Shown here piece by piece: positions 25,260 to 37,143 of a stretch of 64,000 bases of DNA; the first letter of the stretch is position 1; each line of letters begins with the position of its first letter. A model generated the notes under the pieces. It was not told the origin of the DNA, ran no database searches, and saw nothing but the letters and a program-made list of their open reading frames with translations. The DNA is taken from positions 178,786,388-178,850,387 of the forward strand of contig OY986438.1 in NCBI GenBank assembly GCA_963920525.1, read 5' to 3'. Made by a program: the position numbers and the translations under genes. The DNA is from Dichetophora obliterata. Taxonomy: Eukaryota; Arthropoda; Insecta; Diptera; Sciomyzidae.

Positions 25260-26310
25260 GAGATCGAATACTTAATTCCGATGCTGTACAACCTATAAAT
25301 CAAAGCTGCTCGATAGCACAAATTTGGGTTGTATGCCCCTTGTCCAACGCTCATAAAATGTTACCAATGAAACTGCATTTGTAAATTTATTTCGAAAACT
25401 AAATTCCGACGCTGTGCGACCTATAACTCCAAAGATATTCGATAGCAAAAATTTAGGTTGTATGGGAGGTGTCACGTCCCCTTTTTCAACGCTCTCAAAT
25501 GTAATCAATGACCCCACGCTGTGCGATCTATAACTTCAAAGCTATTCGAAATCGTAATATTTGGGTTATATGGGAGGTGTTAGTCCCCTTTTACAAAAGC
25601 TTTAAAATGTTATCAGTAAAACTGCATGTGAACATAAAGTTGAATACTGAATTCCAAATCTATGCGACCTATAACTCGAAAGCTATTTGATAGCACAAAA
25701 CTGGGTTGTATGGAAGGTGTTACGTCCGCTTTTTTCAACGCCCTTAAATGTAATCTATGCAACTGCATGTGTACATTGAGCTCGAATACTGAAGTCCAAA
25801 ACTGTGTGATCTATAACTTCAAAGACATTTGATATCGTACATTTGGGTTATATGGGAGGTGCTTTTCCCCTTTATCCTACGCCCAAAAAATGTTATCAGG
25901 GAAACTGCATGTGTAAATTGAGGTTGAATAATGAATTCCTAGGCTATGTGACCTATAACTCTAAAGCTATTCGAAATCATAAATTTGGGTTGTATGGCAG
26001 GTGCCATATCCCCTTCTTTAGCGCCCATAAAATGTAATCAATGAATCTGCATGTGTACATTGAGGTCGAATACTGAATTCCGATGCTGTGCGACCTATAA
26101 CTCAAAGCTATTTGATATCGCAAATTTAGGTTAAATAAGAGGTGCCACTCCCCCTTGACAAACACCCATAAAATTTAGTCAATGAAACGGCATTTGTATA
26201 TTTAGGTTGAATACTGAATTCCGACGCTGTGTGACAAATAACTCAATAGCTATTCGACATCGCAAATTGGGTTGTATGGGAGGTGCCACTCTGACAAACA
26301 CGATTAGTTT
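25260..26310 (+). repeat. Tandem array of ~142-bp units, about eight copies
   Basis: Each unit contains GCTGTGCGACCTATAACTC, an AAAGCTATTCGATA block, TTGGGTTGTATGGGAGGTG, and ATGAAACTGCATGTGTACAT followed by GAATACTGAATTCCGA. The RCGACCTATAACT core recurs at about 25290, 25418, 25525, 25666, 25810, 25950, 26093 and 26233, giving a period of 140-145 bp (one unit is ~107 bp through deletion). Units have diverged 10-25%, so the array is old. No unit holds a gene. Confidence 0.85.
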
Positions 26311-26739
26311 GTGTTTAAGAAAAACATAGTACATTTTTGTCATTTTCATTTCACTGTTGTCATTTAATTTTTTAGCAAATTCTATAAGGAAATTATTTTA
26401 GTACATTTCAACTTGAATAAATGTACTTTCGATAGCACAGTCGACTCAACCATCAGTTTTGAAGCCATTAGATAGTTGGATCGATTCCCACAATGAGCGG
26501 AATAAATGATTTTTTAATTTTTTTTTATTTTTTTATTTTTATTTTAGGGAAAATGCAACAAAACCAAATTTACCAAAAAGGAATGAAGATAAAATTCTCT
26601 TTCAGTTGCAAAAGTTACGGTTTTAATATTAAAAATGAAGAAATTTTTATTCGTTTAGAAGATTTGATTTTGATTATTAAATGCCAGAAAAAAAGTTAGT
26701 TTTTGCAGTAAAGTATATTGAATTGAGTTACGCTTGTGT

Positions 26740-27365
26740 GGACGAAGCCACGCCAAGTTTCCAATGCCCGTGTCAGTTTTCCAGTAGAAATGCCTGACCA
26801 ATAAGTAACTCTAAGATATCAAAAATTTGGCTTGTATGGGCGGAGCCACACCCCTTTGTTCAATGACCGTCTCAGTTTTGTAGTAGAAGGATATCACCCA
26901 ATAGTAATTCCATACAGAATTTCGTTGTTATACGACATTTAGTTCTAAAGCTATCTGATATCAAAAATTTAAAGTGTATGGATGGTGCCACACCCCCTTT
27001 GCCCATCCCAGTTTTTCAGTAGAAGGATATCACCTTGTGGCAACTCCATAATTAATTTCATTATTATACGGCGTTTAGTTCCAAAGCTATTCGATATCAT
27101 AAATTTTAATTGTATTGGCGGTGCCACACCCCTTTGGCCTATACTTGCTCAATTATGCCAGTCGAAAGACACTACTAAATAGTACGTTTTAACCGAGTTT
27201 CATTTATGTGTGACTTATAGCTTGAGTTTTTACGATATTTTAATATTTATTCTGCTATTCAGGATAAACACAAATCCAACAAATAAAAGGTCATTAAAAC
27301 CGGTCCAGCCGTTCTTGAGTTATAAATGGTGTAACAAGCCCGACTTTGTTTTATATATATATAGA
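26740..27365 (+). repeat. Diverged sister array of the ~142-bp repeat with retroposon-like end
   Basis: Three further units share the block GTATGGGCGGAGCCACACCC at about 26830, 26973 and 27112 (spacing ~142 bp) and an AGCTATTCGATATC word, but have a different second half (AGTAGAAGGATATCACC). They are followed by CGGTCCAGCCGTTCTTGAGT, which resembles the 3' end style of the repeat at 7826-10020, then an ATATAT run. The two arrays probably belong to one element. Confidence 0.6.
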
Positions 27366-27634
27366 TATTTGTATATAAAGGACGAGAATACATAACTGTA
27401 TTATATATATCTATGGTATAATTAAATTTATATTGTCTGAAATAGTAATTCAAACATAAAAAAGGTACATATTTTTGAAATCGCTGAAGTCTTTGAACGG
27501 TTAGTTAGGCTGATAAACTTTGAAAATATGCTCTTAAAAGTACTAAGGCGTAATTAATAGGTGTCATTCCCGAGTCTTAACCGAATTTTGGTCTCAAATT
27601 TTCAGCAGAAGAGAACATCTCTCGGACTCAACAC

Positions 27635-28313
27635 TAGTAGTAGTAGTAGTAGTATTTTTATTCGACAATTCATTACATTCTTAATTATAACAATATATAT
27701 ATAAGACGAATTATGTTATACAAATAACCGCAATGAATGTTAAGCTGCTTCTGTAGTACACTAAAGAGCTTGAGGTGAATACAGCTTGATAAAAAAAATT
27801 ATAATAATTAATGAATTAAAAATTAATAAATTATGCATGTAATAAAAATAATTAAATAAAGAGAAATGTTTAAAATATTTTTTTTTATTTTTTTTTATAG
27901 GCCTATCTGAGAGCAAAAAACTTAATAAAAGTATTATGGGGTCAGACTGTAATAGCTAATAATGCATCAATGTCACTGTAATCGAGGTCTAAAAGCCATA
28001 ACTTTACCCTTTCGAGAAAAATGGATTGAACATAAATATTTCTGATTTTCGATGGCACACTATTGAAAAGCCGAGGAGCAACAGAAGTAAAAAAACTGAG
28101 AAATATCCTCAATGTATGCGGTGGAACCAGTGCTACATTGTGTACATTAACTCTCAAATTGTAGGTATCTGAACGTCGGCTCAGAAGATAGCCAGATTTA
28201 ATAAAAAAATTTTCAAGACTTTATAGAAATATAAATGTGCGCAACTGTGTATGCGGAATTGTTATAAAAAAATCATATGCTTTTTGAAGCAGACTAGCGA
28301 AAGTTCTGCCATT
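27635..28313 (-). pseudogene. LINE RT C-terminal relic with (CTA)n 3' end
   Basis: Minus-strand end of a Jockey/CR1-like LINE. A protein-like stretch starts near 28313 (NGRTFASLLQKAYDF), passes a stop near 28220, and runs through LLSRRSDTYNLRVNVH and SVAPRLFNSVPSKIRNIY, the conserved C-terminal segment found after the thumb of such RTs, to a stop at 27942. The 3' untranslated region continues to a run of six CTA units (TAG on the + strand, 27635-27653), consistent with the simple-repeat tails of this group. 5'-truncated and not functional. Confidence 0.75.
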
Positions 28314-28429
28314 TAAATAAATTTTTGTTTCATTTTCGAACATATGAGGTTTACTGAAATTTCTTTAAAAGTTTTTACAAGAATATCAAATCAAAGTTGC
28401 GTTTTTGCAGTTTGAAGGCAATCCTGGGA

Positions 28430-28510
28430 TCCCGAAAATCCCGGTATTTTAGGCCTCATAATCCCGGTACTGTTGGGACTGGAAAAGTCCAATATCCCGG
28501 GTTCCCTAAC
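28430..28510. repeat. Cluster of CCCGGGAT-type words
   Basis: GGGATCCCGAAAATCCCGG, ATCCCGGTA and ATATCCCGGGTTCC occur within 80 bp. Similar words stand at 25005-25070 and at both ends of the element at 54762-56653. They may be ends of the same element family; here the pairing is not clear. Confidence 0.4.
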
Positions 28511-28519
28511 AGAATAAAT

Positions 28520-29165
28520 ATATAGCGTCGCCTGAGAAAATAAATGCCGTATGTAAAAATTTTAACTTTTAGGATTATTGAGCTTAAAATTTTAAAAAAA
28601 TAGCGGTAAGACCACAAAAATTTCATAATCTATTGTGAAATGTGTCTGCAAATAGGCCTGGATAATATTGCTCCGCTAGATTTTGAATTAAAAACACATT
28701 TTTCTCAATAATTTGAAAAAAGTAAATTTTCACATACAACATTTATTTTCTCAAGCGACAAAAGATAAAAATCTAAAATGAATAATTAATGATGGCATTT
28801 GAAAAAAAAAATTTTTTTTTGAGATTTCATGTTGACTCAAAAGAACTCCAAAAAATGGTATTGCCAGGCATTTTTGCTTTTGTTTTGTTAAAAATTATTT
28901 CACCATAATATTCAACGTTATTTTGGAGGAAGTCATTGCATAGAAATAGAATTCTGACAACAAGTGCATAGACACTTTCATGGACAAGTTGCGGCCCAAC
29001 TGTGTTGGCTTTTGTTGTATATTCTGGCTACTCAGTTTATGGTTTGCAGTTTGCTGTTTTGCTGTTTTAACTGTCAACAAATTCAAATAACGATCTGAAA
29101 AGATGAAATAAGAAAAAAAAAAACAAAGTTGAGCAGAGAAAACCTCACATTCGTACACATGAACA
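28520..29165. other. Unassigned AT-rich DNA
   Basis: No element end or convincing frame recognised. Confidence 0.4.
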
Positions 29166-29169
29166 CTAG

Positions 29170-29705
29170 GCCGGGACGGTCTCTATACAAAAAAGAAAGT
29201 GTTTGATAAAATCGGTCTATAGTATTCCTTGGCTCTTTGTAGTACTCTCTACGAAAATATTTCGTGATGTGTTAACTCCTAGGCCAGCTGGAATTAAAAG
29301 TCATTTTTGAGCAAAAAAACGAATTTTTGTAAAGGCAAGATTTTTTGTGTCTATCTTATCTAAAACCTTATCAAAATCGGACTATCTTTATTAACGAGGC
29401 AGTCTTTTGAACAAATATTAACAAAATAGTCAAAATTAAGCAAACTATTTACAATTATTTTTTTCAAAAATTTTTTATGCTGGTAGTAATCATTTTTGGA
29501 ATTTTTTTTTTAATTCAATGAATAAAACAATTCATATAAAAAAATTGCGCACTCAAAAAGTGTTTTTTCCAAAAAACGACTCTTTTTAAAAAACTCCAAC
29601 TAGCCTAAGAATTAACACATCGTTAAATCCGTTCGTAGAGGGTGCTATAATGAGCCAAGGAATATTTTATACCATGTTTATTAAACACTTTTTATTCGAC
29701 CCGGC
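29170..29705. mobile_element. Long-TIR MITE, 536 bp
   Basis: Inverted arms of about 150 bp: the left arm GCCGGGACGG... runs through TATTCCTTGGCTC, CTCTACGAA, GATGTGTTAA and TAGGCCAGCTGGA, and the reverse complement of 29705-29560 gives the same blocks in order (GCCGGGTCG, TATTCCTTGGCTC, CTCTACGAA, GATGTGTTAA, TAGGCTAGTTGGA). The centre is about 230 bp of A/T-rich DNA. No coding capacity. The target duplication is unclear, so I leave the superfamily open. Confidence 0.8.
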
Positions 29706-30755
29706 ATATTAAGCACATGTTTAAACAAAACCTTTGCCATGTGTTAATTGTTTTTAAATAATTTGAAATATTTTTAATTTTTTAATCTTCTTCTACATAA
29801 TTTTGTTAGCGACCAGAACAGTATGCAAGCCAAAAAGTACTAAAAATATTTGGAATTCTTTTAAAGCTTCTTACATTCAATTAGCAGCTAATTTTTTGTA
29901 GTTTTGTAGCGAACGATAAAAAGTATGCAAGAATATAGAATAAAGGACAGCGCATGTCACTCATTTTAGTACATAAACATGTGCTCAAACATACTGAGTG
30001 CATTAAATGTGTAACAAATATACAACAGGAGGCAGAGAAAGAGAGAAAAAGATAGAGAAAGAGAGAAATTACTTGATTTAATACGAAACACGTAACTGAC
30101 CTAGAATTTTTCGTGTTTTTTTTTAACTATATTAGTAAGGACAAAGATTCAATAAAATGTTATTAACATAGAAAATGGTGTACGTTATACACAATTTTAC
30201 AGCAAAAGAGATAAGCTGATGTTAGTACTCTGTGAACAAGAGAACTATGAAAACATAAATTTTTCTAAAACATGAATTTAGCAGAGCTGTGATATTGAAG
30301 TATTTCTGCCAGTGTACTCTATACAATACTCCTCAGCTGTTGTCTTCCTGTTACGGAAATATAGTGTTATTAAGTTTCGAAAATGTCTCATATCATAGTT
30401 TTCATCTAATTAACACTCATACGCCATGGTGAACTTTCATATATCTATAACAAACTTATTTAAAAAAATTAATTAATTTTATTTTGGGGCTAAAAATAAC
30501 AAAAATTTCGAACTATTATTTTTTCGGCTAATTTAACTGTTATTTTTCAACTTATATTTTTCAGTCAAAAAATAAAAATGAGTTTCGGACTTTTTTTTTC
30601 TTCTGTCTTTTAAAAAAACAATTTACGGACTTTTATTTTTTCTGTTGGAAATAAAAATCAGTTTTGTGTAATTTCTTAGATATTGCAGTTAAATAAATTT
30701 TTTTTTAAATTTGTGTAAATTAAGTTGCATATTTTTCCTTCATATAATTGTTTTT
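29706..30755. other. AT-rich DNA with degenerate AAAATAAAAA repeats
   Basis: 30480-30680 carries several imperfect copies of TTTTATTTTT/AAAAATAAAAA spaced ~45 bp, resembling the tract at 46600-47205. No gene. Confidence 0.4.
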
Positions 30756-30809
30756 TTCCGAAAACCTCTAAAAAACTTTAAACAGAAAAAAGATATTCAT
30801 GGTTCTTAT

Positions 30810-32219
30810 CAGGGCCAAGGGGGAGTTTTCTGGTTTCAACCCCCCCCCTTGAAAAACCTTTCTAATTCGAACCACCTAGAAAGATTTTAAATTATACTTC
30901 AGCCAACAGCTGATTTTAATTTTCCCTCCAGCGGTTCTCGAACATTTAAATTTCAGCACCCATGGTATTGTCGCTGGAGTTTTTTGGCTTACTTCAAATA
31001 TGCAAATAGAGCTTATTGTTAGTTCAACGTTTTCCTTAGCTCTGCTTATGGCGGCATTGCATCACAGCCTCTTTGTAGTTTACGGAAGAAAACAAGTTTT
31101 TCTTAAATAAACTTTTTTGACCCTTTCATTGTGACTCATTGTCAAGAGATTTTACACATATTAACTTTCGAATTCAAAATATGAGTCTAAACCTGGGTTA
31201 ATTTTTGAGGAATGTTTAAAGTTACTCATGAGTTATAAAAAGTGGACTTACATTTTTCAAAATTCTGACCCAAGGAAAAGTTTTAAGTCAATTGCTTGAG
31301 TAATTTTGTGAATTTTTAGGTTTTAAAATTTATGAAGTCTATGTAAAAGTTTTTCTGTCTCTAAAATTTTATTAATATGAGATATATGAGATATCGTTCT
31401 CATTCCTAAAATTTCTTAAAACATACCTCTGCAATTAAATGAGCGAGATCCTTTTGAACGGATGTGATCCCTTATATACGCATTGATCGCACAGTAATAG
31501 AGCCAGACGTGTTGGTAGCACTTGCAAAAAAAAAGGTTTAGTTTTTGAAATTTTTTATTTTATTTCCATACAAAAGTTTTCAAAATTAAAATAACTCCAT
31601 TTTTATTTTTGTTTAATTTCTCACAAAATTTTTTCAGAAGGTGTTTATTTTGTCATTAATGTTTTTGCTTTAATTTCTGTAAATTTTAAAAATTCTGGCC
31701 ATAAACCTTCCCAAAGATATCTTGAAAGTCAGGATCGTATTAAAAATAATGAAGTTTTTTAAATTTTAGTGAAAATTAATTAAAGATATTCAAAAAAGCA
31801 TGAATAAACAGCATCACCTTTAATGCTATTGCAAAACTTTAAAATTTTTTATGCAGTTATGAAGAGACTTTTCCAGCCTTTAATATCTGATAGTGTAATT
31901 TTTTACAACTTTTCTACCAGCCAATATATTTACGAAAAAACATTATTTTTGGAGGTTTTGCAAAACTTTTTAGCTCACTTTTTAGCTTTTAGTAGTAGTT
32001 ATAAAATAGACCAAGGTTAATTTTAAGAGGAGAACAAATGGTACTTTTTTGAAATAGATATCGAGGCAATATAATATATTTTCTTTTATGTATAATAACA
32101 TATAATATTTTCTTGTATGTATAATACTAATAGAAACAAAAACTTGTATATTTTAATTTTAAAATTTTGAATAAAAAAATGTTCGTAAAAATTTCCCCCA
32201 AAACCTGGCTACGGTCCTT
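30810..32219. mobile_element. hAT-like element inserted in the piggyBac relic, about 1.41 kb
   Basis: Left end CAGGGCCAAGGGGG and right end (complement) AAGGACCGTAGCCAGG are both of the GGRCC-type termini common in hAT elements. The flanks GTTCTTAT (30802-30809) and GTTTTTAT (32220-32227) form an 8-bp target duplication with one mismatch. The site encodes Gly-Ser-Tyr of the interrupted piggyBac protein, and joining the flanks keeps that frame. A C9 run lies at 30841-30849. No transposase was recognised inside. Confidence 0.65.
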
Positions 32220-32669
32220 GTTTTTATGACTTTCGTTACGGTGACAATTCCGGAGTTTTGATACGTTCTGGAAAAGATAAGCAAACAGTTATAATGGCAG
32301 TGGTTGGTTAAAAAAGAAAAAAAACCAACGTAAGTTCCCTAACCAGAATTGTATAACAATTCTAATAAAAGTATGGGCGGTGTGGATTAGTTAGATATAG
32401 ATGATCTCTTTATATGCAATACAGAGCTGACAAATTTTCTCGTACTTGTTGGATGCCAACCATAACAAGGCATGGCACCTCATGCAAAAGGTTTGCCCAA
32501 ACGATACAAGAAGTGCCAATTTGTTAAATTTTCGCAGACATCTGGCACTATAGCACTAATGAAAATGTATGGAGAGCCAAAGATACACCCTGGATCTAGA
32601 CCAACTACTGCCAATGATGATGCTAGATATGATGTGTATCAGTACTTGGTTGACTTCATTCCTAATTAA

Positions 32670-33608
32670 CCCATTTTGCTCTGCTGTTCCTATATAGGAA
32701 CATTAATTTGATATTTTTTAAGAAATTAAAATAAAATGTTTTAAAAGAATTAGTCGATAAAATTATTTGATTACAAATATTTGAATCCTTAAGTTTCGGA
32801 AAGTACTTTTAAATTACTCCTACTAGCCTCGCCTCGATGAAAGGGTGTAGGTTGAAAATTTCCTTAAAAAAGGCCATTTTTAGTTAAATATTAAAAAATA
32901 GAACGACGTGTGAAATTACAAAATTAATTATGAGGTACTCTCAGCAAGGGTTTCAACCATGAACAATACTATTTTTCTATAAGATATTGTTCAAAGGACA
33001 AACACACGATTGCAGTAATTTCGGCTGTTCTTATATAGGAATACTGGCGTGTACTTTCAGAAAATTTGTTTATACAGTTGGCACTAACTTCCATACACAA
33101 GCTTTTCTACAAGCGTTTTTCGTGCAAAAAGTGCATATAAGCTTTTCTAATTAAAATTTAACGAAAAAACTTTCTTTCCGTTCATATTAAATGAAAAAGT
33201 TTTTTTTGCCCACAGGAAATACAAGTATATGTGCAAGAATATGTGCAAGAAATGTAACGTACACTTGCACACTAAGTGCTCCGAAAAACATCATCAGTAA
33301 CTTTAATTATGGATTAATTAAATTATTTTAACTAAAAACTTAATATTCTCTCAGATTTTAAACATTTTTTATTTCAATAAAACACTTTTACTCTTAATGT
33401 TAATAATCTTCTGTATATATTTTTAATTAAAATTTTGCCAAATACCGGCCAATGTTCCTATTTAGGAACACCATTTTCCTGGAAAACGCTTTGTCAGAAA
33501 AACTTGATTTTCATTTTTTTTTTTTTTGAGTTACTTGGACTCCAATCATTATAAAATGGTAGTTAAATTGAACTTCCTAAATAATTTTTTGGCTTGGCTG
33601 GAGATGGG
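32670..33608. mobile_element. Non-autonomous piggyBac-like element, 939 bp
   Basis: Flanked by TTAA on both sides (32666-32669 and 33609-33612). It begins CCCATTTTGC and ends ...GGAGATGGG, the CCC...GGG form of piggyBac termini. Internally the palindrome GTTCCTATATAGGAAC occurs just inside the left end (32685-32701), a variant near 33030 and GTTCCTATTTAGGAAC near 33449-33465; such repeated subterminal palindromes could be transposase-binding sites. No coding capacity. It sits inside a piggyBac transposase relic at that gene's own TTAA. Confidence 0.78.
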
Positions 33609-33795
33609 TTAACGTCGTTATGGTCATTGTGGCATAAAAACTACTTCATACAAAAGACTGCTTTATGACTTACCACAATGCACCAATACCTGCAAAACGA
33701 ATAAAATATAATTATTTATTCATGAATTTTAAATACTTATTCACTTTGAAAAAACTTAAAATAAAAACTTTTTAAAAATTAAGAAAAAAGTATTA

Positions 33796-34018
33796 TGCTT
33801 GGTTTTCACAATTTCATTTTCAGGGGTCAGTTGTTTTCATTCAAATTGAAAATAACAACATGTTGACATTTTTTCTAACTTTGGAAATCTAGGAAAATTA
33901 AAAGCAATTAAATTATTAAATGGATCTATGCAGAAAATGATCAAGAGTTTTATTAAAGTGATATTTCAAGTGATAAGCTTTTGTGTCGTCATAAAAATGA
34001 CATAGTAAAAACCGAGCA
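33796..34018. mobile_element. PIF/Harbinger-like MITE, 223 bp (copy 1)
   Basis: Starts TGCTTGGTTTTCACAAT and ends in the inverted form ...TAGTAAAAACCGAGCA. It is flanked by TTA on both sides (33793-33795 and 34019-34021), the 3-bp target style (TWA) of PIF/Harbinger. A second copy at 44714-44925 shares the interior (CAGTTGTT, TGAAAATAACAACATGTTGA, GTCGTCATAAAAATGACA). Confidence 0.8.
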
Positions 34019-34021
34019 TTA

Positions 34022-34980
34022 GTCTTTAGATAAATGGTATTATATTCGGGCCTTTTAAAAGGACGGTCTGAAAAAGTAAAAGTATGAGTTTTCCGATCGT
34101 TGGAAGTGGTTTCAGTTTCTTATTTAGCTAAAAATAACACAGTTCAAATATAGTTCTAAAATTTTTTTTTTAATTATTAAAACAACATAATAATTGAAAT
34201 ATGACATCATTAATCTTTTCTGTAAGCACTGGTGCGAGGCCTTACCTTAGAAAGCACGTGTTTTATTTTGTTTACTCATATAAAAATTGTCTTCAGAAAA
34301 CCTTCTTCACATTGTCTATGGCTTAATATAAGCAAACTGTTGGAGCCTAGATTAATTCATGATAAGGAAGTATACAAAAAGCACAACAACAAGTCTTTAC
34401 AGAATCGATGCAGTCAGATTTTCGAACTCTTGTATTTTGCAAAAAGTAGAATTGCTTTAAAAGACAAAATAAGCTTATCAAAGTGGATGGACTGCAAAAA
34501 CCACAGAAGACTACTGAAGAGTTGATGTAGCGATCAACGTAGCAGTCTGCCTAGTATGCTTGGTGGTTTGTTCAGTAAAAAACTTGTTGTTGTTGTAACC
34601 TGACGCTTCATGAACTTTTTGGCAGTAAGCTTAGTTATAAATCTAAAAAATAAAATTTTTTCATGATCATAGATCATGGTTCATAAAAATAATTAATTAA
34701 AATTTTTTTTAATTATAATAACAGTATAGTATATAAAATATGCCATCATTAAAATTTTGGGCATGCTTATTTATCCATTTTTTTTTTTCATCAAAATATG
34801 TCAATTCCTAAAATTTTTCATTCGATTATATCACATATTACAATCACTAAAATATGCATTAAATTTTGTATTTGAAAAACTTTTAAGGCTATTTACATAA
34901 TCAAATATTTTGTATACTAAAATACTTCACTTGGCTCGATTTGATCAAAAAACAGATTTTTGGCAACTAGCTATTTATTT
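34022..34980. other. Unassigned AT-rich DNA
   Basis: A 97-codon frame at 34232-34525 has no recognisable motif and no context; I do not call it. Otherwise A/T-rich. Confidence 0.4.
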
Positions 34981-34982
34981 AA

Positions 34983-36302
34983 GACTAGCAAATACCCGCT
35001 GCTTCGCCTGCGATAAAAATATTAAATACCATGTAAAAATTTTAAATCTTAAAATTTAAGTATTTATTTATATTGAATCAAATTCTAAATATAAAAATTA
35101 TTGTGTTTGTTTTGTTTGATTATGTTAAAATGTTATAAATATTAAAAAATTACTTTATTTAATTTGAATATTTTATTTAAACTGTAAATGTTATGATGAC
35201 ATAAATTTACCTGGCTTTCTTTTTTTTTGTAATTTTTTGCATATATTCTGAAAATAAATATATTCTTAAATTTAAAAAAAGACCGTTATAATGACATCCA
35301 ACTATGGCGATATCTCAAAAACTATAGACTTTATCAATGCACAACAATGCATTTTTGTATGGACAGTCGTTTATTAATAAAATTAACGGTAAAAATTAAA
35401 ATCTTTTCTTTTCGGAAATATTTTGTAGTGATATAAGGTATGTTTTAAAAAAACCTGTAATTATGACATTAAAATCATTGCGATATCTCAAAACTATAAA
35501 TTTTCTCAGTATAACTCATTTTCTTAAGCCTCAGAATAAGAAAAAAACGATTGAAATTTCGTGTTTTGACTTAGCAAGCAAACATTTCCGCCATTTTCAA
35601 ATCGATTTTCATCAAATTTTCTTTGCTTGAAAGTTCAATTAACTAAATTGGGAAAATGAGAAAAGGTTTACTGTTACCTCACCAATACAATGTTTTATGT
35701 TGTTTTCAAAGAAACTCTAAATATCCAACTTGTACTCAAAAATAGGCCAAGAGTTACTTTTGTTGTACATATTTATTTTTAATTTTAATTTTTTTTAAAT
35801 TTTCATTTTTCTTATTCTTTCATATAACATAATTTATATGATTAAATTATTTTTTTTTTGTGATACAAACAGTGTCTATCATTAAAAATCATTGGCCACC
35901 TATCCCCTCTATAATTATTTGATGAAAAATAATTTGCCTAAAATGCTTTTGTTATTGTTATTGCAATGTTCTACAGCTTAAAAACTAATTTATGCGAAAA
36001 ACATTTTCAAATGAAGCTTAAAAAATAATTCTGTGAAAAATATTTCAAGTATTTCAAACTATTCTAAAGTTATATACATAAATCTATGTTTTAATATTTT
36101 CCCTTATCTATATATTCATAGTTAACGTTATAATTATAGTAGAATTTGTCCTGACCCAATTCAATGAAATTTTTATGATCGTTTTGTGAATTTGTAAAAG
36201 TGTAAATTGACCTTCGAACAAATCACATGCTAGACGTTTCCGTTTGAAACATCAATGCATGACGATCAGAATTTCCTGATATATAAATCATTCTTATTGA
36301 TG
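34983..36302 (+). repeat. Retroposon-like repeat, same style as 7826-10020
   Basis: Starts ACTAGCAAATACCCGCTGCT, echoing ACTAGCTGATATACCCGG at 7826. The part 35470-35660 resembles 24580-24730 on the opposite strand. Two blocks (GACCGTTATAATGACATC near 35282 and CTGTAATTATGACATT near 35455, each followed by GCGATATCTCAAAA) show an internal ~170-bp duplication. No protein recognised. Confidence 0.45.
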
Positions 36303-36830
36303 TATAGTATTGCCCGGCAGACGTTGTCCTGCCGCAGACCACCTTACTGCTATATACGAATTTTCACGCTGTTAAAAAATAAAAATGTATATATTCGCCA
36401 TTTTTAGTACAGTTGTCGTATTAGACTAAAATTCTGGCATTCTATTGTTTCGATATGAGATGGTTTAAGTGAAAAAATTTAGCCACACCCCCATTACCGC
36501 CCAGAATTAAACGAAAATGGTATATTTCGAACGGTTTTGTCGTATAAGACTAAAATTTGATAAAAATAATTCTGGGCGGTAATGGGGTTGTGGCTAAATT
36601 TTTTCACTTAAACAATCTTATATCGAAACAATAGAATGCCAGAATTTCAGCTCAATTGAGCTTAAACCTAGTGCGCTTTGCTTTACTCCAAGCTTATCCC
36701 ACGAAAAGTGGACTTAACTATAGTGGGTCATGCCCATTTTTAGTAAAGTTAGCGAAAGTAAAAAGATTACCAAATTCTAGTTTCATACGACCAAAATCGT
36801 CTGAAATATACCACTTTTTGCAAAAAGAGG
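36303..36830. repeat. Nested inverted repeats, one near-perfect 76-bp hairpin
   Basis: Begins GTATAGTATTGCCCGGCAGA, another repeat-head style sequence. The arm 36432-36507 (TCTGGCATTCTATTGTTTCG through GCCACACCCCCATTACCGCC) recurs inverted at 36576-36650 with about three mismatches, leaving a loop of about 68 bp. Within the loop GTCGTATAAGACTAAAATTTG repeats the sequence just outside the left arm, and 36771-36826 is an inverted, more diverged copy of 36487-36550. No gene. Confidence 0.75.
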
Positions 36831-37140
36831 GCATGAAAAGTAGACGTGGCAAATCTAACATAGCATCTTACGACTAAGTTGAAATAACAAATCGTTTGAT
36901 AGCTATATCGTATTAATCGGTGGTTGAGTGGTTCTTGCGTGATTGTCAAACATCTGTGCAGTGTCACAACGCTTTTATATATTTGTACAGATAGACTTAC
37001 ACAATCTTAAGTGGGGAAAAGCTGGCTGGCAAGGCTGCAAAACATACTTAATGCTTATAACTAAATTCTGGCAATTCCCTTCAAAAAATTTGCAAAGAAA
37101 ATTAATCAACACTGTATTAAAGCAAGAATCTCCCTGAAAG
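36831..37140. other. Unassigned DNA
   Basis: Short stretch with no recognisable feature. Confidence 0.4.
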
Positions 37141-37143
37141 TAA

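Larger units (their letters stand above)
30759..33711 (+). pseudogene. piggyBac-family transposase relic split by two insertions
   Basis: C-terminal part of a piggyBac transposase, which cuts and pastes DNA at TTAA. Pieces in order: 30759-30809 ends KKDIHGSY; then a 1.41-kb insertion; 32225-32310 resumes YDFRYGDNSGVLI and GKDKQTVIM; 32364-32387 carries NKSMGGVD, the family signature near the third catalytic Asp, in a shifted frame; 32472-32669 carries the segment before the cysteine-rich domain (ARYDVYQYLVDFIPN); then a TTAA-bounded insertion; 33613-33711 carries RRYGHCGIK, which looks like the start of the C-terminal cysteine-rich domain. Removing each insertion with one target copy makes the protein pieces run on in frame, which supports both boundaries. 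Stops and shifts are numerous, so it is dead. The N-terminal half was not found. Confidence 0.82.

Noticed and set aside
25260..26310. CRISPR-like or short regular array
   Set aside because: Units are ~142 bp, fully repeated without unique spacers, and the genome is eukaryotic.
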